64,000 bases of DNA, from the NCBI GenBank assembly GCA_944393745.1, contig CALYBD010000001.1, positions 1 through 64,000 of the forward strand, read 5' to 3'. The notes under the pieces were generated by a model. The model was not told the DNA's origin and searched no databases. It worked only from the letters and a program-made list of their open reading frames with translations. The position numbers were made by a program, and so were the translations under genes. Positions 61,041-64,000 of this stretch are shown here, one piece after another (positions within the stretch are counted from its first letter, which is position 1; each line of letters opens with the position of its first letter). This DNA is from an uncultured Alphaproteobacteria bacterium. GTDB lineage: Bacteria > Pseudomonadota > Alphaproteobacteria > CAAGCB01 > CAG-977.

Positions 61041-62939
61041 ATGAGCAAAAAACAAAAATCCATGTTGTTAAGAATTATCGCCGCGGCAGCCATGCTGATC
61101 GGTTTTCATTTTATGCCTTTGACCGGGACGACGCGGTTTGTCGCGTATTTTTCAGCTTATTTGATTATCGGCGGCGATATTTTGATAAAAGCCGGTAAAG
61201 GCATTAAAAACAAACAGGTTTTTGATGAAAATTTCCTTATGGCCGTGGCAACGGTCGGCGCAATTGCTCTGGCGCTTTACAAAACCGGTGATTATACGGA
61301 AGCCGTCGCCGTTATGCTGTTTTATCAGATCGGCGAATTATTCCAAAGCTACGCCGTCGGAAAAAGCCGAAAAAATATTACGGCTTTGATGGATATCCGA
61401 CCTGATTATGCCAATATCAAACTCAACGGTACATTAACCCGCGTCAATCCGGACGAAGTTGAAATCGGCAGTATAATCACGGTTCAACCCGGCGAAAAAA
61501 TCCCTCTGGACGGAATTGTGGTTAACGGCGAATCTGCTTTAAACACGGCGGCTTTGACCGGGGAAAGCCGACCGCGTTCCGTTCATGGCGGAGATGAAGT
61601 CTTCAGCGGTTGCATTAATATTAACGGCCTTCTGGAAGTGCGGACAACAAAAGAATTCGGCGAATCCACCGCATCAAAAATTCTTGATCTGGTTGAAAAT
61701 GCCAGCTCGCGCAAATCAAAATCGGAAAATTTTATTTCAAAATTTGCCCGCATTTATACACCGGCCGTTTGTTTCAGCGCTTTGGCTTTAGCAATCCTGC
61801 CGCCGTTGGCGCGTTTGTTCGTCATGGATCTGCCGCCCGATTGGGAAAATTGGGTTTATCGCGCTTTGACATTCCTGGTTATCAGCTGTCCCTGTGCTTT
61901 GGTTATCAGTATTCCGCTGAGCTTTTTCGCCGGCATCGGCGGCGCCGGCAAAGCCGGTATATTAATCAAGGGATCCAATTATCTGGAAACTTTATCCAAA
62001 ACAAAGATCGTCGTTTTTGATAAAACCGGTACACTGACTCAAGGTGTGTTTGAAGTCAGCGACGTGCATCATAATAAAATGGATAAAGCAAAATTGATTG
62101 AATATGCGGCTTTGGCGGAAAGTGCGTCTTCTCACCCGATCGGCAAAAGCATTCAGCGCGCTTATGGAAAAGAAATCGACCGTTCTCGTGTATCAAACCT
62201 GCGGGAAATCAGCGGAAACGGCGTGATCGCCACCGTGGACGGTATTGATATCGTCATCGGAAACGATAAGTTAATGAAAAGCCTGAATCTGGATTACATT
62301 CCCTGTCGGCATACAGGCACAATTATTCATACGGCTGTTGACGGCGAATACGAAGGACATATCGTTATTGCCGATATTATCAAACCGCAGGCAAAACAAG
62401 CGATTACCGCTTTAAAAAAAGCCGGCGTAAAAAAAACGGTAATGCTGACCGGAGATACGGCCGGTGTCGGAAAACAAGTCGCCGATTTTTTGGGAATCGA
62501 CGAAGTTTACAGCGAACTTTTGCCGGCGGATAAAGTCGAAAAAGTCGAAGAATTGATAAAAAACAAAGCCGAAAATGAAAAACTCGCCTTTGTCGGAGAC
62601 GGCATTAACGATGCCCCCGTTCTGTCCCGGGCCGATATCGGCATTGCCATGGGCGCCATCGGTTCGGACGCAGCCATTGAAGCCGCCGATATTGTCCTGA
62701 TGGACGATGATCCGATGAAAATAACAACAGCACTGCGTTTATCCCGCAAATGTCTGCGCATCGTTTACGAAAATATATGGTTTGCCCTCGGTGTAAAAGG
62801 AATTTGCCTGATACTGGGCGCATTGGGAATAGCCAATATGTGGCTGGCCGTTTTCGCCGATGTCGGCGTTATGGTCATTGCCGTATTAAATGCAATGCGG
62901 GCTTTGTTTGTTCAAAAACAATCGGACAGCATCGTTTAA
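61041..62939 (+). CDS. Heavy-metal P1B-type ATPase (Zn/Cd/Pb type)
   Basis: The 632-residue inner-membrane efflux pump has about eight membrane helices, the actuator TALTGESRP motif, the transmembrane CPC site (SCPCALVIS), phosphorylation motif DKTGTLT, SSHPIG (the HP motif) and GDGINDAPVL. CPC with the ZntA-like sequence and the CadC-like sensor favours zinc, cadmium or lead over copper. It has no N-terminal HMA domain, which is supplied by the preceding gene. A terminator follows. Confidence 0.95.
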   Translation: MSKKQKSMLLRIIAAAAMLIGFHFMPLTGTTRFVAYFSAYLIIGGDILIKAGKGIKNKQVFDENFLMAVATVGAIALALYKTGDYTEAVAVMLFYQIGELFQSYAVGKSRKNITALMDIRPDYANIKLNGTLTRVNPDEVEIGSIITVQPGEKIPLDGIVVNGESALNTAALTGESRPRSVHGGDEVFSGCININGLLEVRTTKEFGESTASKILDLVENASSRKSKSENFISKFARIYTPAVCFSALALAILPPLARLFVMDLPPDWENWVYRALTFLVISCPCALVISIPLSFFAGIGGAGKAGILIKGSNYLETLSKTKIVVFDKTGTLTQGVFEVSDVHHNKMDKAKLIEYAALAESASSHPIGKSIQRAYGKEIDRSRVSNLREISGNGVIATVDGIDIVIGNDKLMKSLNLDYIPCRHTGTIIHTAVDGEYEGHIVIADIIKPQAKQAITALKKAGVKKTVMLTGDTAGVGKQVADFLGIDEVYSELLPADKVEKVEELIKNKAENEKLAFVGDGINDAPVLSRADIGIAMGAIGSDAAIEAADIVLMDDDPMKITTALRLSRKCLRIVYENIWFALGVKGICLILGALGIANMWLAVFADVGVMVIAVLNAMRALFVQKQSDSIV

Positions 62940-62958
62940 CAAAACAATCGGAATACAA

Positions 62959-62988
62959 AAAAACAGGCGCCTTAATCCGCCTGTTTTT
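62959..62988 (+). terminator. Terminator after the metal ATPase gene
   Basis: A perfect 11-bp stem (62959-62969 with 62978-62988) closes an eight-base loop and its 3' arm ends in T residues. It may also serve the converging acyltransferase gene. Confidence 0.85.
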
Positions 62989-63023
62989 GCTTGTGTCTTA
63001 TTTTTCGATCGAAAATTTTCTTA

Positions 63024-63464
63024 TCATCTCGGCATAATCTTTGCCGGATTGCCGCCTACCATCGAATTGTCGGGCACATTACTGACGACAACGGTATTTG
63101 CGCCGATAATGCAATTGTTGCCGATTTTAACGGGCCCTACAATAAAAGCCCCCGGGTAAATCACAACATTATCGCCGATTTGCGGATAATTTTCCGGATT
63201 TGCCGTCCGTCCCGGAAAATCCTTTCCGCCGATCGTAATATTCTGATATAAAACACAGTTTTTTCCCAAACGGGCATATTTTGAAATCACCAACCCGACC
63301 GGTAAAATAAACCGTGTTCCCTGGGCTTTGACGGCCTCAACATCACCGATATAACACGTTTCTTTTAACATACGTTCTTCGGCTCCCGTTAATTCCGGTC
63401 CGTCGGGAAGATCGTTTTTAAAAACATTAATCGCTGTTTGAATTTTATCTAAGAAATTAACCAT
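63024..63464 (-). CDS. Hexapeptide-repeat acyltransferase (serine acetyltransferase-like)
   Basis: The 146-residue protein has a short helical N-terminus and a left-handed beta-helix domain with repeats such as YARLGKNCVLYQNITIGG, NYPQIGDNVVIYPG, KIGNNCIIGANTVVV, ending VPDNSMVGGNPAKIMPR. It resembles the catalytic half of CysE but lacks its full N-terminal domain, so another acceptor (sugar or antibiotic) is possible. It stands alone, converging with the metal ATPase gene. Confidence 0.85.
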   Translation of the reverse strand: MVNFLDKIQTAINVFKNDLPDGPELTGAEERMLKETCYIGDVEAVKAQGTRFILPVGLVISKYARLGKNCVLYQNITIGGKDFPGRTANPENYPQIGDNVVIYPGAFIVGPVKIGNNCIIGANTVVVSNVPDNSMVGGNPAKIMPR

Positions 63465-63526
63465 GTTTCACCTTTTACATTGCCGTGTATAAAGATTAAA
63501 ATCACATACGAAAAAACTCAAATAAA

Positions 63527-63556
63527 AAAAGCGGCCTTTATAAAAAAGGCCGCTCT
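63527..63556 (-). terminator. Terminator after the RND gene
   Basis: On the minus strand a 9-bp stem (63546-63554 with 63530-63538) closes a seven-base loop and is followed by seven T residues. Confidence 0.88.
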
Positions 63557-63559
63557 TTT

Positions 63560-64000
63560 TTATACATTATCCTGGCCGGACGGAACCGGTATGTTCTTTT
63601 CCAGTTTCGAACGGCGTCTTGCATGGAATTTTTCGCGACGTTTAACGAATGTAACAAACAGCATCGGAATAACCAAAATACCGAATGCCGTTGCGACAAT
63701 CATACCGCCGAACACCGTTGTCCCGACCGAACGACGGGCCATGGCGCCGGCCCCCGAAGCAATAACCAACGGCAGCAACCCCAAAATAAACGAAACCGCC
63801 GTCATCATCACCGCACGGAAACGCAGATGAGCCGCCTGAACAGCCGCCGCCTCGGGTTCCATTCCTTCTTCCCGCAGAATTTTCGCAAATTCAACGATCA
63901 GAATGGCGTTCTTGGACGCCTGAGCAATCAGCAAAATAAAGCCGATTTGCGCATAGATGTTATTGACCAGACCGAACGTGTACAGGAAAATCAACGCTCC
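63560..64000 (-). CDS. RND efflux pump permease, C-terminal part (5' end outside window)
   Basis: The frame is open to the window edge, so about 147 C-terminal residues of a pump of roughly 1040 are seen. GFILLIAQASKNAILIVEFAKI, RAVMMTAVSFILGLLPLVIASGAGA and ARRSVGTTVFGGMIVATAFGILVIPMLFV match the last membrane helices of AcrB-type hydrophobic/amphiphilic exporters. A TTG at 63992-63994 is not a real start. The membrane-fusion protein would be upstream, outside the window. Confidence 0.93.
   Translation of the reverse strand, partial: GALIFLYTFGLVNNIYAQIGFILLIAQASKNAILIVEFAKILREEGMEPEAAAVQAAHLRFRAVMMTAVSFILGLLPLVIASGAGAMARRSVGTTVFGGMIVATAFGILVIPMLFVTFVKRREKFHARRRSKLEKNIPVPSGQDNV

Noticed and set aside
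63480-63830. 116-codon frame antisense to the RND pump gene
   Set aside because: It overlaps the terminator and the conserved RND coding sequence. It is a shadow frame.

Overview
This 64 kb window looks like chromosome from a fairly AT-rich alphaproteobacterium with an at least partly anaerobic, probably host-associated lifestyle. The class is inferred from gene content and order: rpmI-rplT-pheS-pheT, an overlapping ftsE-ftsX-ydcF-plsC run facing an MJ0042 zinc-ribbon gene, lysA-lptM next to tlpA, a psd-pssA pair, an RNase E/G gene and SufE. Anaerobic metabolism is suggested by a HydE-type radical SAM maturase, a Tat-exported Fe-S aldo/keto reductase cluster and a pyrophosphate-driven proton pump. 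An ankyrin-repeat exported protein and two peptidase-like proteins fit, but do not prove, life with a host.

Layout. 1-2073: the 3' end of a repeat-rich protein gene (45-bp tandem repeats), then a basic coiled-coil protein with an LPD7-like segment, perhaps the edge of a mobile element. 2085-4089 (minus): LMW phosphatase, fructosamine-kinase family protein and endonuclease III, a likely protein-deglycation and repair operon. 4222-10004: Bax-inhibitor-1 protein, then rpmI-rplT, pheST and an esterase. 10021-12464: an unknown gene, a permuted papain-like protein and an HESTH zincin. 12467-16452: sufE, an orphan LuxR-type response regulator and a divergent H+-pyrophosphatase. 16497-20492: ankyrin protein, histidine phosphatase, a membrane protein, a lipoprotein and a MIF-family tautomerase. 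20614-29728: RNase E/G, then amidase, PBP1A, prfB (with its +1 frameshift), a lipoprotein and a hydrolase. 29739-33567: two pilus-related genes, one encoding a 986-residue prepilin-like adhesin. 34111-40950: lipid kinase, metallophosphoesterase, HydE, aldo/keto reductase, PLD nuclease, a FolK-FolP fusion and a zinc phospholipase C. 41038-44663: heterodimeric ABC exporter. 44793-53801: flavin reductase with a lysine-rich tail, plsC-ydcF-ftsX-ftsE, lysA-lptM, tlpA, gpt and psd-pssA. 53880-55388: LysM protein and tRNA-Pro followed by 156-bp tandem repeats. 55410-59504: LysR regulator and a Tat-linked redox operon ending in a gene remnant. 59507-64000: OmpA-like lipoprotein, tRNA-Leu, a metal-efflux operon with its ArsR regulator, a hexapeptide acyltransferase and the 3' end of an RND pump.

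Most genes are housekeeping and closely packed, and rho-independent terminators separate many of the units. The least ordinary parts are the prepilin-like adhesin pair with an 18-bp palindrome upstream, the tRNA-Pro repeat array (organised like the E. coli tyrT/rtT locus), the peptidase pair at 10.6-12.5 kb, and the Tat redox cluster. No CRISPR array, rRNA gene, transposase or integrase was seen. All functional calls come from reading the sequence without database searches.
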